Of a DNA stretch of 6,528 nt, positions 5,363-6,528 are shown one piece after another (positions within the stretch are counted from its first letter, which is position 1; each line of letters begins with the position of its first letter). The stretch covers positions 1 to 6,528 of the forward strand of contig JAQTNM010000090.1 in assembly GCA_028713875.1 (NCBI GenBank). Direction: 5' to 3'. The notes under the pieces are model-generated. The model searched no databases. It was not told the origin of the DNA and worked only from the letters and a program-made list of their open reading frames with translations. The DNA is from Candidatus Omnitrophota bacterium (GTDB taxonomy: Bacteria > Omnitrophota > Gorgyraeia > Gygaellales > Profunditerraquicolaceae). Position numbers and translations under genes: made by a program.

Positions 5363-6168
5363 TGCTAAAGAACAGGATAATCACCTCCGCCATACTTATT
5401 ATCATCAGCATAACGGCAATATTTTTTGAGCTGCCCAGCGCCCTGATTCTGACCATCCTTATCGTGGCCAGCCTTTATGAATTTTTTACCATGCTCCAGA
5501 AAAAAGGCATAGGCACATATAAATATTTCGGCACACTCATGGGAGCGGTGATCCCATTGTCCATAACTTTCCGTTTTGAGCTGACCAAGGGCTGGGAATT
5601 GCTTTTTATGGTCCTGGGGTTCCTGTTCCTTATCCTTATGCAGTTTAAACGCAAAAGCAATAGCGGGGCCATCGCGGATATTTCCGCCACCATTTTCGGC
5701 ATATTCTACATTTCCTGGTTCCTTAGTTTTTTAATTAAAATAAGGTATATGCCCGGGGGCCTGGGGTTATTAGCCGCCTTGTTGCTGATTACAAAATCAG
5801 GCGATATAGGCGCATATCTGATAGGAAGCCGTTTCGGCAGGACGCCGTTCATACCCAGGATAAGCCCGAAAAAATCCGTGGAAGGCGCATTCGGTGGCCT
5901 GGCATTCAGCATATTGGCGGCGCTGGTAAGCAAGCCGCTTTTAAATCTGTCTTATCCGCATGTTATTTTGATCGGCATAGGTTTAAACGTATTAGCGCAG
6001 CTGGGAGACCTGTCAGAGTCTTTGATGAAACGCGACTGCGAAGTGAAAGATTCAGGCAGCGCCCTTCCGGGGATGGGCGGTTTCCTGGACCTGATGGACA
6101 GCTTCTTATTCAGTGCGCCCTGCTTTTATTTTTACATGAACATAGTCTTAAAATCTCTGAAAATATAA
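5362..6168 (+). CDS. cdsA: Phosphatidate cytidylyltransferase (CDP-diacylglycerol synthase)
   Basis: An integral inner-membrane enzyme that makes CDP-diacylglycerol from CTP and phosphatidic acid, the precursor of bacterial phospholipids. The 268 residues include about seven or eight hydrophobic segments. Family motifs are SGDIGAYLIGSRFGR (146-160), SPKKSVEGAFGG (168-179), and the CDP-diglyceride synthase signature at 220-246, from SLMKRDCEVKDSGS to the closing MDS. Two signature positions differ from the textbook pattern: Met238 replaces His in the HGG core and Leu244 replaces Arg in the DR.D end. The Lys/Arg and Asp residues are kept, so an active enzyme is expected. It starts on the A of the uppS stop codon (TAATG) and is followed after 7 bases by dxr, as in the common uppS-cdsA-dxr order. 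Confidence 0.94.
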   Translation: MLKNRIITSAILIIISITAIFFELPSALILTILIVASLYEFFTMLQKKGIGTYKYFGTLMGAVIPLSITFRFELTKGWELLFMVLGFLFLILMQFKRKSNSGAIADISATIFGIFYISWFLSFLIKIRYMPGGLGLLAALLLITKSGDIGAYLIGSRFGRTPFIPRISPKKSVEGAFGGLAFSILAALVSKPLLNLSYPHVILIGIGLNVLAQLGDLSESLMKRDCEVKDSGSALPGMGGFLDLMDSFLFSAPCFYFYMNIVLKSLKI

Positions 6169-6175
6169 CAGCAGC

Positions 6176-6528
6176 ATGAAACGCATCGCGATATTAGGTT
6201 CAACCGGCTCTATAGGCAGGAGCGCTCTGGAGGTGGTAAAGGCTCAAGGCCGGGACTTCCAGGCCGTAGCTTTAAGCACGAATGCCAATATTGAAGTTTT
6301 ATACCGGCAGATCAAAGCTTTTCAGCCCAAGATCGCCTGTGTGAGCGACGTAAAATCCGGTTTAGTTTTAAAATCAAGGCTTAAAGATGGCAAAGTAAAG
6401 ATTCTTCTCGGGCAGGATGGGCTGGAGGCTCTGGCAGCAGATAAAGGCATTGACCAGATCCTGCTGGCGATAAGCGGGGCTGCAGCGCTTAAGCCATTGC
6501 TGAAAGCAATAGACAGCTCTAAGTCAAT
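6176..6528 (+). CDS. dxr: 1-deoxy-D-xylulose 5-phosphate reductoisomerase, N-terminal part (3' truncated by window edge)
   Basis: Converts 1-deoxy-D-xylulose 5-phosphate to 2-C-methyl-D-erythritol 4-phosphate with NADPH, the committed step of the MEP isoprenoid pathway, in the cytoplasm. The 117 complete codons open with MKRIAILGSTGSIG, whose GSTGSIG (8-14) is the NADPH-binding motif of this family, followed by ALEVV (17-21). ALSTNANIEVLYRQIKAFQPK (33-53) and the later ISGAAALKPLLKAI (99-112) also align with Dxr. The full protein is normally close to 390 residues, so about 70% lies outside. The catalytic domain and its metal ligands cannot be checked. No clear ribosome binding site precedes the ATG, and it starts 7 bases after the cdsA stop, which suggests coupling. 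It feeds the same pathway as uppS two genes upstream. Confidence 0.95.
   Translation, partial: MKRIAILGSTGSIGRSALEVVKAQGRDFQAVALSTNANIEVLYRQIKAFQPKIACVSDVKSGLVLKSRLKDGKVKILLGQDGLEALAADKGIDQILLAISGAAALKPLLKAIDSSKS

Overview
The window looks like a chromosomal segment of an uncultured Gram-negative bacterium. It carries housekeeping genes (purA, uppS, cdsA, dxr), an OmpA-type lipoprotein that implies an outer membrane and peptidoglycan, and a DUF4912 gene followed by a GH57 glucan branching enzyme. That mix, with A/K-rich coiled-coil proteins and moderate GC, would fit a deep-branching lineage such as Candidatus Omnitrophota or a relative. This assignment is inference from gene content and protein style only. 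Every gene is on the + strand. I see no transposase, integrase, tRNA, rRNA or CRISPR array.

Layout. Positions 2-670 hold the C-terminal half of adenylosuccinate synthetase. Positions 671-791 hold a near-consensus sigma70 promoter (TTGACT, 17 bp, TATAGT) and a strong ribosome binding site. These serve a two-gene unit: an OmpA/Pal-like lipoprotein (792-1469) and a small membrane-anchored coiled-coil protein (1506-1895), closed by a rho-independent terminator (1938-1964). A DUF4912 protein (1987-2991) begins only 22 bases after that terminator. An 85-base gap rich in direct and inverted copies of an 8-bp motif leads to the GH57 branching enzyme (3077-4651). Tightly packed behind it are uppS (4658-5362), cdsA (5362-6168) and the 5' part of dxr (6176 to the window edge).

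How the genes fit together. UppS makes the C55 lipid carrier for peptidoglycan and other envelope glycans. CdsA makes CDP-diacylglycerol for phospholipids. Dxr commits carbon to the MEP isoprenoid pathway, which supplies the UppS substrates. This cluster is common in bacteria. What is less usual is that a glycogen-type branching enzyme sits 6 bases upstream of uppS, with a DUF4912 partner in front of it. Storage-glucan metabolism may therefore be co-expressed with lipid-carrier synthesis.

The window is mostly conventional. The best leads are the repeat-filled junction that replaces a normal ribosome binding site before the GH57 gene, the DUF4912-GH57 pairing, the lack of a visible promoter for the downstream operon, and a G7 run at the uppS/cdsA overlap where a -1 slip would fuse the two proteins.
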